Source of the DNA: Chryseobacterium sp. PMSZPI
Lineage (GTDB): Bacteria; Bacteroidota; Bacteroidia; Flavobacteriales; Weeksellaceae
Reading direction: 5' to 3'
Assembly (NCBI RefSeq): GCF_002835665.1
Contig: NZ_PIZV01000066.1
Location: 1 to 38,183 of the forward strand
DNA: 38,183 nt
The notes under the pieces are model-generated. The model saw only the letters and a list, made by a program, of their open reading frames with translations. It had not been told where the DNA came from and searched no databases. Made by a program: the position numbers and the translations under genes. Below, one piece after another: positions 16,965-24,786 of this stretch (positions are counted from its first letter, which is position 1; each line of letters begins with the position of its first letter).

Positions 16965-17010
16965 TAAAACAACCAAAAAGTTGTTTTATTTAAATATATT
17001 ATTACCTTTG
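16965..17010 (+). promoter_or_regulatory. Superoxide dismutase promoter with overlapping CAAC-N6-GTTG operator
   Basis: The -33 TTG (16981-16983) and -7 TACCTTTG (17003-17010) are separated by 19 nt, a full consensus promoter. A perfect 9-bp inverted repeat, TAAAACAAC (16965-16973) and GTTGTTTTA (16980-16988), with a 6-nt spacer covers the -33 box. Its centre reads CAAC-N6-GTTG, the motif I recall for SufR. Occupancy would block transcription. Confidence 0.75.
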
Positions 17011-17038
17011 CTTTACATTAATCAAAAAAATAAATAGA

Positions 17039-17665
17039 ATGAAACCGTTTACATTACCTCAATTACCATATGCTTATGATGCCTTGGAACCATTTATAGA
17101 TAAAAATACAATGACCATTCATCATCAACGACACCATCAAACTTATGTTGATAATTTGAATGCTGCTTTAGAACAAACCAACGAAGCAAATCCTGATCTG
17201 GATTCATTACTACAAAGGATAAGTGAGTATAGCCCGGCCGTAAGAAATAACGGAGGAGGTCATTATAACCATTCATTATTCTGGGAAATTCTTTCTCCAC
17301 AGCCTAAATTGATTCCCGAAGGCCCATTGAATGATGCGATCAATACAACTTTTGGAAGCCTTGAAAATCTTAAAGCAGAAATGAAAAAAGCAGGACTAGG
17401 TCAATTTGGTTCCGGATGGGTTTGGCTGTTTGTAAAATTCAATGGTTCGCTTGCTATAAGCTCTACTCCTAATCAGGATAACCCAATGATGGATGTTCTT
17501 ACCATGAACAGAGGGTTTCCTATTCTTGGAATCGATGTATGGGAACATGCATATTATCTGGCTTATCAAAACAAAAGAGCTGATTATTTAGATTCTTTCT
17601 GGTCTGTTCTTAACTGGTCTGCTGTAGAAAAAAAATATGAAGAAAGTCTTTTAAAAATCAGATAA
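17039..17665 (+). CDS. sodA: Superoxide dismutase, Mn-type predicted (208 aa)
   Basis: The enzyme disproportionates superoxide in the cytosol. Metal ligands are H28 (TIHHQRHHQTYV), H78 (GGGHYNHSLFW), D166 and H170 (DVWEHAYYL). Gly at 74 and Gln in the later NQD segment (Q146) are the arrangement of Mn enzymes, as opposed to the early Gln of Fe enzymes; cambialistic use cannot be excluded. The length is typical. It is the first gene of a plus-strand unit with the DUF2480 and FMN reductase genes (gaps of 21 and 6 nt). Its promoter overlaps a likely SufR-type operator, which suggests induction when Fe-S clusters are damaged or iron is low. Confidence 0.95.
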   Translation: MKPFTLPQLPYAYDALEPFIDKNTMTIHHQRHHQTYVDNLNAALEQTNEANPDLDSLLQRISEYSPAVRNNGGGHYNHSLFWEILSPQPKLIPEGPLNDAINTTFGSLENLKAEMKKAGLGQFGSGWVWLFVKFNGSLAISSTPNQDNPMMDVLTMNRGFPILGIDVWEHAYYLAYQNKRADYLDSFWSVLNWSAVEKKYEESLLKIR

Positions 17666-17686
17666 CCTTATTAATTATACATCGTT

Positions 17687-18187
17687 ATGAACCAGGAAAT
17701 TTTCATTAATAAAGCAAAAGCTTCAGGTATTATTGCTCTTGATCTTTTAGACTATAAACCCACTACAGAGATTGTGGAATTGGATATCAAGGACCACCTT
17801 TTCATGGGAATGATTGTCAAGGAAAAAGACTTTAAAGAATCTATTGCTGCTGTGGATTTTTCCGTGTACAATGATAAAGCCGTTGGAATTATTTGCTCCA
17901 CTGATGCTATTATTCCACCATGGGCTTATATGTTACTCATGGAAAAATTATCACCTTATGCCGTTCATGTTGACTTAAACAATGCTGAAGCCATTCTGTT
18001 GGATTTATGGAAACGCCGCCTTACTTATGCAGATCTGAAGTGTTATAAAAATCAGAAAGTGGTGGTCAGAGCACAGGCTGGTCACGATCCTGCTTTGTAT
18101 TTATTAGCAGCCGGACTTCTGAAACCATTGGTTAAAAGTTTAATGTATGGTGAAATAGGTTTACCAAAAGTAATTTTCAAACAATAA
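17687..18187 (+). CDS. DUF2480 family protein (166 aa)
   Basis: The sequence fits the flavobacterial DUF2480 family: 'IVELDIKDHLFMGMIVKEKDF', CSTDAIIPPWAYMLLMEKL and a C-terminal VVVRAQAGHDPALYLLAAGLLKPLVKSLMYGE. The function is unknown. As I recall, homologues in Flavobacteriia often lie among the suf genes near SufE and the DUF59 Fe-S assembly protein. Finding it in a unit controlled by a SufR-like regulator agrees with an Fe-S role (inference). It is cytosolic, starts 21 nt after sodA and is followed by the FMN reductase after 6 nt. Confidence 0.75.
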   Translation: MNQEIFINKAKASGIIALDLLDYKPTTEIVELDIKDHLFMGMIVKEKDFKESIAAVDFSVYNDKAVGIICSTDAIIPPWAYMLLMEKLSPYAVHVDLNNAEAILLDLWKRRLTYADLKCYKNQKVVVRAQAGHDPALYLLAAGLLKPLVKSLMYGEIGLPKVIFKQ

Positions 18188-18193
18188 ACAAAA

Positions 18194-18760
18194 ATGAAAG
18201 CAATCATATTCAACGGATCATTGGAAAGAAGGACTGAGTCTACGTCAGGTTTTATTTCCAAATATTTTGCAGACCGCCTTACAATAGCAGGTATACAAAC
18301 AGATATTTTTAGTCTTGCCGATTCCGGGATTCCGTTATTCGATATCAGTCTTACCAAAACTCCTTTGGCAGTGGAACGTATGGCCCAAATGTTTACAGAT
18401 GCCGATCTGCATATTTGGCTGGCTCCGCTCTATCACGGAAGTATTCCGGGGGTTATGAAAAACTGTCTGGATTGGCTTGAAGTAACGGCCGACAGGTATG
18501 AACCGTACCTTACCGACAAAACTGTGGGACTCGTGTGTTGGGCAGATGGGTTGCAGGCCATGCAGGGTATCAATGCGATGGACGCCATTGCCAAATCATT
18601 GCGGGCATGGCCACTTCCCTTCAGTGTCCCTATCGTCAGATCTTCATTATTTAATAATAATTCAACAGAGATTTCTGATCTTTATTCAACAAAATTTGAT
18701 CAGCTTATCAGCATTGCTACTACGAAAAGAATTCAAAAAACAACTATTAATCAATCATAA
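18194..18760 (+). CDS. NADPH-dependent FMN reductase-like flavoprotein (188 aa)
   Basis: Flavodoxin-like fold of the NADPH-dependent FMN reductase family: phosphate-binding loop GSLERRTESTSG at 9-20, 'LYHGSIPGVMKNCLDWLE' flavin loop near 85-100, and the final beta-alpha units. Such proteins pass electrons from NAD(P)H to flavins, quinones or metals. It starts 6 nt after the DUF2480 gene, so it is translated from the same transcript as sodA. A role in supplying reduced flavin for iron release or redox repair in the same stress unit is an inference. Confidence 0.85.
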   Translation: MKAIIFNGSLERRTESTSGFISKYFADRLTIAGIQTDIFSLADSGIPLFDISLTKTPLAVERMAQMFTDADLHIWLAPLYHGSIPGVMKNCLDWLEVTADRYEPYLTDKTVGLVCWADGLQAMQGINAMDAIAKSLRAWPLPFSVPIVRSSLFNNNSTEISDLYSTKFDQLISIATTKRIQKTTINQS

Positions 18761-18908
18761 TGATTATAAAAAAGACTGATATTAATATTGTTGTTATTGA
18801 TCAAACTTCCAGATTTATTTTAAAGTTGTTGAAAATGTTGATTTAAAATAAAAATTTGCACAGTTTATGATGCATAATATTATGAAACTGTTTTAATTAA
18901 GTTTAGCA

Positions 18909-18944
18909 GGGATTTCCAAAAACAATGTTGAGGAAATCCCTTTT
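18909..18944 (+). terminator. Hairpin with T run between the sod unit and the ferredoxin gene
   Basis: GGGATTTCC (18909-18917) pairs with GGAAATCCC (18932-18940) and is followed by TTTT. It lies 148 nt after the FMN reductase stop but only 24 nt before the ferredoxin ATG, so it could be a partial terminator or attenuator. The loop contains CAAA-N6-GTTG (18917-18930), one base from the SufR-type motif. Confidence 0.65.
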
Positions 18945-18968
18945 GAAATCATTTAAAAACTAAAACGT

Positions 18969-19319
18969 ATGGCCATAAAAATAACTGATGCTTGCATCAA
19001 CTGTGGGGCCTGTGAACCGGAATGCCCCAATTCTGCTATTTATGAAGGTGCCATCGACTGGCGTTGGCAGGATAAAACAAAACTTTCAGGAAAGGTCACT
19101 TTTTCGGATGGCACAGAAGTAGATGCTAATGCTTATCATGAAGCCTACTCGGATGAGGTCTATTATATTGTATCAGGAAAATGCACCGAATGTAAGGGTT
19201 TTCATGAAGAACCTCAATGTAAAGCAGTATGTCCTGTAGATTGTTGTATTGATGCTCCTGATCATCGTGAAACCGAAGAAGCTTTATTAAATCGACAGAA
19301 ATTCATGCATGGCGTTTAA
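18969..19319 (+). CDS. 4Fe-4S dicluster ferredoxin, YfhL/Alvin type (116 aa)
   Basis: Two cluster motifs are visible: C9-x2-C12-x2-C15-x3-C19 and C72-x2-C75-x8-C84-x3-C88, the unequal spacing characteristic of Allochromatium-type dicluster ferredoxins. Extra cysteines are at 92 and 93. The insert between the motifs (about 22-70) is longer than in clostridial ferredoxins. It carries electrons in the cytosol; the partner is unknown. It is in the same direction as the sod unit, separated by a hairpin, and may belong to the same iron-sulfur regulon. Confidence 0.9.
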   Translation: MAIKITDACINCGACEPECPNSAIYEGAIDWRWQDKTKLSGKVTFSDGTEVDANAYHEAYSDEVYYIVSGKCTECKGFHEEPQCKAVCPVDCCIDAPDHRETEEALLNRQKFMHGV

Positions 19320-19431
19320 GAATTTTCACCCATATACTTTTTACCATTCATTTTTGTAACAGGAACAAAAGATTTTATACTAATCAGGGAAACACAATAT
19401 CACCAATAATTTAAACACAATATTATAAATT

Positions 19432-20316
19432 ATGAAACCGATATTATTTTTCCTCACTTTTCTATCTGCTTTATTGTCAGCACAAACTGATATTCAAAAG
19501 CTCAAAAAAGATTATATCCAACTTTTGGAAAAATCCAGTTATGGTAATAATCCGAAAGCAGGTAAATATTATGATGTCAACGGAATCAAAATGTATTGTG
19601 AGACATATGGCCAAGGGCAACCTTTACTGCTCATTCATGGAAACGGAGGATCCATTGTTGATTTTTCCAAGCAGATTCCATTTTTTTCCAAAAATTATAA
19701 AGTCATTGTTGCCGATAGCAGATCTCATGGAAAATCGATTGATAAAGGAGATCAGCTTACCTACGAAATGATGGCTGATGATTATGCCGAATTGCTTCAG
19801 AAAATGAAAATCGATTCTGCTTTTGTAATCGGCTGGAGCGATGGTGGAATTAACGGACTTCTTCTCACCATGAGACATCCCGAAAAGGTAAAAAAACTCA
19901 TTATAACAGGGGCCAATTTACGTCCTGACTCTACTGCAGTACAGGCTGATGTATTCAAGAGGGTAAGTTCAAATTATACTAAGTTTAAAGAACAATTTAT
20001 CAACAAAAAAGATAAAACAGATCTGGATTATATGGTTCTTAAATATAAAAGATTATTGAGTGAACAGCCCAATATCAATCCGAAAACTTTACACAAAATT
20101 ACAGTACCTGTTCTTGTAGTCGGAGGAGATTATGATGTCATAAAACCGGAACATACGATGGAAATTTTCAGAAATATTCCTAAAGCCTACCTTTGGATTT
20201 TACCTGATTCCGGACATAGTACTGTAGTTGTGTATACAGATGAATTTAATGCTAAAGCCGATACTTTTTTTAAAACTCAATTCAGAGTCATCAAAGACAG
20301 AGATCGTGAATTTTAA
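19432..20316 (+). CDS. Exported alpha/beta hydrolase (294 aa)
   Basis: A signal peptide (1-18, ends LLSAQ) is followed by the alpha/beta hydrolase fold: HGNGG oxyanion region at 69-73, nucleophile S136 in GWSDG, D235 in GGDYD and H262 in DSGHS as the triad. It is probably periplasmic. The substrate is unknown; similar proteins include esterases and proline-iminopeptidase-like enzymes. It is monocistronic, with a MITE-like element about 100 nt downstream. Confidence 0.88.
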   Translation: MKPILFFLTFLSALLSAQTDIQKLKKDYIQLLEKSSYGNNPKAGKYYDVNGIKMYCETYGQGQPLLLIHGNGGSIVDFSKQIPFFSKNYKVIVADSRSHGKSIDKGDQLTYEMMADDYAELLQKMKIDSAFVIGWSDGGINGLLLTMRHPEKVKKLIITGANLRPDSTAVQADVFKRVSSNYTKFKEQFINKKDKTDLDYMVLKYKRLLSEQPNINPKTLHKITVPVLVVGGDYDVIKPEHTMEIFRNIPKAYLWILPDSGHSTVVVYTDEFNAKADTFFKTQFRVIKDRDREF

Positions 20317-20413
20317 TGATAGACAATCAGTAAGATTCTTTGAAATCCGCGTAATATGGATAATCTGTGAGAATATAATATATTTAAATTTCTGATACAT
20401 CAAATCAACTAAG

Positions 20414-20641
20414 AGGCTGTATCAAAAGTATCATTCTGAACATAAACTGAAAGTTTACGAACGTAGTTCAGAAATGGAGTGAAGAATCTCAAGCAATTAA
20501 TTGCCAATGAGATTCTTTTGAACTGCGTTCGCAGACCTTCAGTCTGTGTCAGAAATCGAAGATTATCTCCTTCCAGTCGATGAATGTTATTTCGACGTAG
20601 TCAATGACAAAAGTCAAATTATTTGACTTTTGATACAGCCT
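20414..20641. mobile_element. MITE-like element 2 with 16-bp TIRs
   Basis: AGGCTGTATCAAAAGT (20414-20429) and its exact complement (20626-20641) bound a 228-bp non-coding element. The end GGCTGTATCAAAA resembles insertion-sequence ends of the GGCTGTCTCAAAA type. No target duplication is seen. Its interior shares 58 identical bases with element 1 (20507-20564 equals 15417-15474), plus GACGTAGTCAATGACAA. The rest of the 545-bp gap (20317-20861) holds palindromic repeat R3. Confidence 0.7.
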
Positions 20642-20725
20642 TCTTTATTCATCTAATTTGGTTTCCCGTGGAGCCAAGCGTTTTCTTTATGAATTAATTT
20701 GCTATTTTTTATTACGAATAAGTTT

Positions 20726-20850
20726 AACCATTAAGGTTCTTAAGATTTTTAGAATATTAAGTTTGAACCTCGCTTTAAGGCACTTTGCTTATAAAAAAAT
20801 CTTGGATTTTTTCTTAATTAACCTTAACAACTTAATTGATCTTAATGGTT
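20726..20850. repeat. Palindromic intergenic repeat R3
   Basis: AACCATTAAG (20726-20735) and CTTAATGGTT (20841-20850) are perfect inverted arms. The interior has further AT-rich dyads (AAAAAATCTTGGATTTTTTC). The arms closely resemble those of R1 (10626-10724). Confidence 0.6.
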
Positions 20851-20861
20851 CAAATAAATTT

Positions 20862-21809
20862 TTAATAAACCTGAAGCCCCCCCTTAATCTCTTGAAAAAC
20901 CTTTTGAGTAAAAGGAGTTTCAATATTTAATTCTTTTCCGTATTTCGGAATTGCACCGGCAAACAATTCCAGTTCATTCTCTTTTTTCCCGGAATGAACA
21001 TCCAATTGCAAAGAAGTTGGAGTTTCAAAAGGAAAAGTCAACGCTTTTTCAAATGTTTTTTCAATAATATCTTCCGAAAGTTCGATGCCCTTTTGATCTG
21101 TAATCTGTTTCATTTCTTTCATGATTTCGGTGGCTTCATTTTTCTGTTCAGCATCACTGCAAACGGTACCTATTGAAGAATTATGTTTGGCTGTTACCAA
21201 TCCAAAGCTGGCAATAAAGAAGAACTTGGTCCAGATATCCACTAAAGAATCGTCTTTAAAATCAAAATCCACTTTACTGTCTTCAAACAAATCAATGATC
21301 CATTTTACGTCAGTGAAAAAATGTTGAGGATCACGTCCAATGATCATTTTACCGGCTTTTCCTTTGTGTTCCACAGTTCCTCTTTCTTTAATATGAGAAG
21401 CTACATAAATGCAGGTCGGTAATACAGCATGATCAGGAATTATTTTTCTAATTCTGTCATAAATATCTGCTCCATTCATCATGGGAATGAGTACAGTGTT
21501 TTTATTAATTACAGGAAGCAACTGTTTACAAACATTTTCCAGATCATATTCCTTCACTGCAATGAAAACCAAATCAGGATTTTTGATATCATTGATGTGT
21601 TCTTCAATCACATTAGGATAAGTTTGGTTATTGGGATGCTCAGGAGATAATAAAACCAATCCATCTTTTTTTACTTTTTCATAGGTTTCTCCCCTTGCTA
21701 CAAAAGTAATACGATATTTTTCTGAAGTTTCATTAGCCTGGTTTATTTTAAAACCAAAATATCCGCCTACTCCTCCAAGTCCTATAACAACAATATGTTT
21801 TTTATTCAT
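20862..21809 (-). CDS. Ketopantoate reductase-like oxidoreductase (315 aa)
   Basis: The start is set at ATG 21809 (MNKKHIVVIGLGGVGGYFG), which puts the Rossmann GxGxxG at residues 8-13; an upstream ATG at 21827 would add six residues. The N-terminal NADP-binding domain is followed by the ApbA/PanE C-terminal helical domain (KFFFIASFGLVTAKHNSSIG, TPTSLQLDVHSGKKNELE-like end). The family reduces ketopantoate to pantoate for coenzyme A, but many paralogues act on other 2-keto acids, so panE is not assigned. It is monocistronic on the minus strand, convergent with repeat R3. Confidence 0.85.
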   Translation of the reverse strand: MNKKHIVVIGLGGVGGYFGFKINQANETSEKYRITFVARGETYEKVKKDGLVLLSPEHPNNQTYPNVIEEHINDIKNPDLVFIAVKEYDLENVCKQLLPVINKNTVLIPMMNGADIYDRIRKIIPDHAVLPTCIYVASHIKERGTVEHKGKAGKMIIGRDPQHFFTDVKWIIDLFEDSKVDFDFKDDSLVDIWTKFFFIASFGLVTAKHNSSIGTVCSDAEQKNEATEIMKEMKQITDQKGIELSEDIIEKTFEKALTFPFETPTSLQLDVHSGKKENELELFAGAIPKYGKELNIETPFTQKVFQEIKGGLQVY

Positions 21810-21877
21810 GAAAATTATTTTTAGCAAAGATCAGCGACAAAATTGAATCTATCGCTTGACAAATGAAAAGAAATGCT

Positions 21878-22065
21878 ATTTCTAAACTGGAAGCCTGAGG
21901 CCGGAGACTGGAGTTATGGAGATTTCCCGTTTTTAGTTTTTCTTAAATGTAAAGAACTCAAAGATGTATTTTTGGAGCGCTTTATTTTTGATCTAAAGAA
22001 TTACACTCAAAACCTTTGCAAACGTTGCGTTAAAAAACTTTCAGCCTCCATCTTCTGACTCCCAA
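21878..22065. repeat. Degenerate purine-rich intergenic repeat
   Basis: The gap contains GGAAGCCTGAGGCCGGAGACTGGAG (split motif at 21889-21913) and, 140 nt away, pyrimidine-rich CAGCCTCCATCTTCTGACTCC (22043-22063 region). The opposing purine/pyrimidine character suggests a decayed inverted repeat. I see no real gene here, only a spurious open frame. Confidence 0.3.
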
Positions 22066-22069
22066 CCTT

Positions 22070-22648
22070 TTATTTATTAATTTCTCTTCGGATTCGGCTT
22101 AATGAACTGTCCTTAATTCCCAGATAAGAAGCAAGGATTTTCAAAGGAACATGTTGAAAAATATCAGGATCTTTTTTCATAAGATTAGAATATCTCGTCG
22201 AAGCTTTCTGACTGGCCATTTCTATCAGCCTGTCATGAATATTGTAATAATTAAGCACAAAAAGAAGTCTGCTAAATTCTCTGAACTCAGGAATATTATG
22301 AAAATTATCCTGTACATTTTCCAACCCAGTTTCCCAAAAAACACAATTAGTTACAGTCTGATATATTTCTTTCGTCGGTTGCTGCCTGAAAAACGACAAA
22401 AAATCATTCACAAAACAAGGAGCTGAATAGATATTGGTGGTAATTTCTTCATTATCTTCATTCAAAATATAAGAACGAACATAGCCTTTCTCCAGAAAAT
22501 AAGTCTTTGTGCTGATAACATTCTGATCCAGTAACACATCATTTGCTTTCAATTCAAAAGAAGTGAATGTTTTTGTAATCTTTTCCACTACCTCATCTTT
22601 AATAGTGAATAAAGAGTGAAAATAATTGTTGATTGACGATTTATCCAT
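22070..22648 (-). CDS. Crp/Fnr family transcriptional regulator (192 aa)
   Basis: A cNMP-binding-like barrel (NDVLLDQNVISTKTYFLEKGYVRSY) and a C-terminal winged HTH ('VPLKILASYLGIKDSSLSRI') are present. The start is ATG 22648: a TTG 12 codons further up lies inside the -7 box TATCTTTG (plus 22682-22689) and cannot be transcribed as a start from it. cAMP-binding residues are not evident. It is divergent from the AraC regulator and TetX-like gene, which suggests paired regulation of that locus. Confidence 0.88.
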   Translation of the reverse strand: MDKSSINNYFHSLFTIKDEVVEKITKTFTSFELKANDVLLDQNVISTKTYFLEKGYVRSYILNEDNEEITTNIYSAPCFVNDFLSFFRQQPTKEIYQTVTNCVFWETGLENVQDNFHNIPEFREFSRLLFVLNYYNIHDRLIEMASQKASTRYSNLMKKDPDIFQHVPLKILASYLGIKDSSLSRIRREINK

Positions 22649-22681
22649 GTAAATAAAGTCCCAATACGGGATCTCTGTTGC

Positions 22682-22689
22682 CAAAGATA
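22682..22689 (-). promoter_or_regulatory. -7 promoter box of the minus-strand Crp/Fnr gene
   Basis: On the minus strand TATCTTTG matches TAnnTTTG, 33 nt before ATG 22648. It decides the start codon of that gene. Confidence 0.5.
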
Positions 22690-22733
22690 AAAATAATGCA
22701 GAGGAATCATCTACTTTTAATACATCATTTAGC

Positions 22734-22763
22734 TTGTATTCATTATTATCTGCTCTATTTTTG
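22734..22763 (+). promoter_or_regulatory. Full promoter of the AraC/TetX-like operon
   Basis: TTG at 22734-22736 and TATTTTTG at 22756-22763 are separated by 19 nt, as in consensus flavobacterial promoters. The ATG follows at 22796. Confidence 0.65.
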
Positions 22764-22795
22764 TAATTTCCTTATTCAAAAAACAATGGATCACT

Positions 22796-23551
22796 ATGGA
22801 CAAGGACTTTCATTATAATTTCATCGAACCTGATAAGACTATTGCTGACTTTGTAGAGAATTTGGGTACTTTTTACAATAGCTCCGATGAGCCCAAAGAG
22901 GTTGTCATTATTCCTGACGGAAGAATTGATCTGTTTTTTTCCCAATCTTCCATCGAAGCTTTTCATGTCACTCTTATCGGATTGGAAATCTATCCCGAGC
23001 AAAGACAAATTTTGCCAAAAACCACAGTTTTTGTCATCAGCTTTAAACCTATTGCTGTTGAATATATTTTACAGACGTCCATTGCTGATCTGCTCAATAC
23101 CGGAAAAAAACTTTCAAATGATTTTTGGGGCTTTAAGGCAAGTGATATTCAAGATTTTGAGCATTGTTGTAAAAAAGCAACCGAAAAGATTAAAGAGCTA
23201 TTTCCGAAAAAGACTGATGAAAGAAAGCTTAAACTTTTTGAATTAATTTATTCATCAAAAGGCGAAATGAGTGTACAGGAACTCTCAGAAAAAGTGGGTT
23301 GGAGCAGCCGCCAAATCAACCGGTATTTTACCAAGCAACTGGGATTATCTTTAAAAGCCTACTGTACAATTTTACGTTTCAGAACATCATTGGAACATAT
23401 TGCACAAGGAAAACTCTTTCCCGAACTCAATTATACGGATCAAAATCATTTCATTAAAGAAGTGAAAAAATTTTCCGGAGTCGCTCCAAAAGAATTATCA
23501 AAAAATAAAAACGACCGATTTGTACTATTATCAGTGTTGAAAGGAAAATAA
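22796..23551 (+). CDS. AraC family regulator with DUF6597-like N-terminus (251 aa)
   Basis: The N-terminal half ('EVVIIPDGRIDLFFSQSS', LIGLEIYPEQRQILPKTTVFVISFKPIAVEY) has the pattern of the DUF6597 sensor domain found before AraC HTHs. The C-terminal HTH pair is at 165-240 (SVQELSEKVGWSSRQINRYFTKQLG; YTDQNHFIKEVKKFSGVAPKEL). It starts the operon and is followed after 26 nt by the flavin monooxygenase, which it probably regulates. Confidence 0.88.
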   Translation: MDKDFHYNFIEPDKTIADFVENLGTFYNSSDEPKEVVIIPDGRIDLFFSQSSIEAFHVTLIGLEIYPEQRQILPKTTVFVISFKPIAVEYILQTSIADLLNTGKKLSNDFWGFKASDIQDFEHCCKKATEKIKELFPKKTDERKLKLFELIYSSKGEMSVQELSEKVGWSSRQINRYFTKQLGLSLKAYCTILRFRTSLEHIAQGKLFPELNYTDQNHFIKEVKKFSGVAPKELSKNKNDRFVLLSVLKGK

Positions 23552-23577
23552 ATTTGCATTGTAATATTTAAATAAAA

Positions 23578-24741
23578 ATGCTGATCAATAATACATCAAT
23601 AGCAATCGTTGGTGGTGGTCCTGCGGGACTCACACTGGCCAGACTTTTACAATTGAAAAATGCCCATGTAAAAGTATATGAAAGAGATATTAATCGATAT
23701 GCTCGCATACAGGGCTCCCCTCTTGATATGCATGAAGATTCGGGATTAGCAGCTTTAAGGAAAGCAGATCTGCTGGAAGAGTTTAAAAAGACATTCCGTC
23801 CAGGAGCTGATAAAATACTCATCCTCAACAAACACGCTCAAATACTCTACAGTGATCATGAAGCCAAACCTGAGGAAAATTTTGGACATGAACATTTCCG
23901 CCCTGAAATTGACCGTGGTCCTTTAAGAAATATGCTACTAGAGTCCTTACAACCTGATACAGTAATATGGAACAGCCACTTTATTTCAATGGAACCTCAC
24001 AATGAAGGTTGGATGCTTTATTTTAAAAATGGAACATCCGCTTATGCAGACCTTGTTATTGCCTCAGATGGAGCCAATTCAAAAATCCGCCCTTATCTTA
24101 CTGACATTAAGCCTGTTTATTCCGGTATACTCATGCTTGAAGGAAATGTTTCAAAAGCAGCAGCCCCGAAAATTGACGCATTAATCAATAATGGTAAAAT
24201 AATGGCCTTTGGGAATACTCAAAACATATTGATGGGACAAAAAGGCAATGGTGATCTGGGGTTCTATGCCAGCTTCAAAGCAGATGAAAATTGGGCAGTA
24301 AACAGCAATCTCGATTTTTCAGACAACCAACAAATGCTGAAATGGTTTAGAGAAGAATACTCAGGATGGAGTAATATCTGGAATGAATTATTTGAGAATG
24401 CCTATATTCCATTTATTCCTCGTCCTATTTATTATATGCCTTTAGATCAGGCTTGGGAAACTCAATCTAATCTAACGTTAATAGGTGATGCCGCTCACGT
24501 AATGCCTCCATTTGCAGGAGAAGGAGCTAATATGGCTATGTGGGATGCTTTAGAATTAAGTGCATGTCTTACCGATAATCAGTATAATACTCTGGCTGAA
24601 GCCATTTCTGCTTATGAAACTAATATGCGTCAACGCGCTGCTTCGGCAATTCAGGAATCTCTTGAAAATGGGGAACGAATGCATTCTGAAAACGCTTTAA
24701 CAATGATGCTTGCGTTTTTTAGTGAACATTTAAATTCATAA
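23578..24741 (+). CDS. FAD-dependent monooxygenase, TetX-like (387 aa)
   Basis: Class A flavoprotein hydroxylase: the FAD-binding GGGPAG (12-17), YERD (34-37), the DG motif ASDGANSKIR (162-171) and the GD motif 'LIGDAAHVMPPFAGEGANMA' (301-320). The order and length match Tet(X), whose GDAAHLMPPFAGQGVN segment is nearly the same. From a recalled Tet(X) sequence, the tetracycline-contact residues Q192, R213 and H234 align with E188, K207 and G228 here. So the substrate is probably not tetracycline. It is cytosolic and cotranscribed with an AraC regulator; the hairpin at 24754 follows. Confidence 0.87.
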   Translation: MLINNTSIAIVGGGPAGLTLARLLQLKNAHVKVYERDINRYARIQGSPLDMHEDSGLAALRKADLLEEFKKTFRPGADKILILNKHAQILYSDHEAKPEENFGHEHFRPEIDRGPLRNMLLESLQPDTVIWNSHFISMEPHNEGWMLYFKNGTSAYADLVIASDGANSKIRPYLTDIKPVYSGILMLEGNVSKAAAPKIDALINNGKIMAFGNTQNILMGQKGNGDLGFYASFKADENWAVNSNLDFSDNQQMLKWFREEYSGWSNIWNELFENAYIPFIPRPIYYMPLDQAWETQSNLTLIGDAAHVMPPFAGEGANMAMWDALELSACLTDNQYNTLAEAISAYETNMRQRAASAIQESLENGERMHSENALTMMLAFFSEHLNS

Positions 24742-24753
24742 TCTATCAAAAAT

Positions 24754-24777
24754 AGCTGTCTCAAAATTGAGACAGCT
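24754..24777 (+). terminator. Hairpin after the TetX-like gene
   Basis: AGCTGTCTCA (24754-24763) pairs perfectly with TGAGACAGCT (24768-24777) around a 4-nt loop, 12 nt after the stop. The T run that follows is short (GATTTCCCC), so termination is likely but not strong. Confidence 0.6.
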
Positions 24778-24786
24778 GATTTCCCC

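Noticed and set aside
21873..22058. 61-residue plus-strand open frame
   Set aside because: It lies in a degenerate purine/pyrimidine repeat and has no plausible upstream signals.
23578..24741. Calling the monooxygenase tet(X)
   Set aside because: Fold and FAD motifs agree, but the main tetracycline-contact residues are replaced and overall similarity is moderate.
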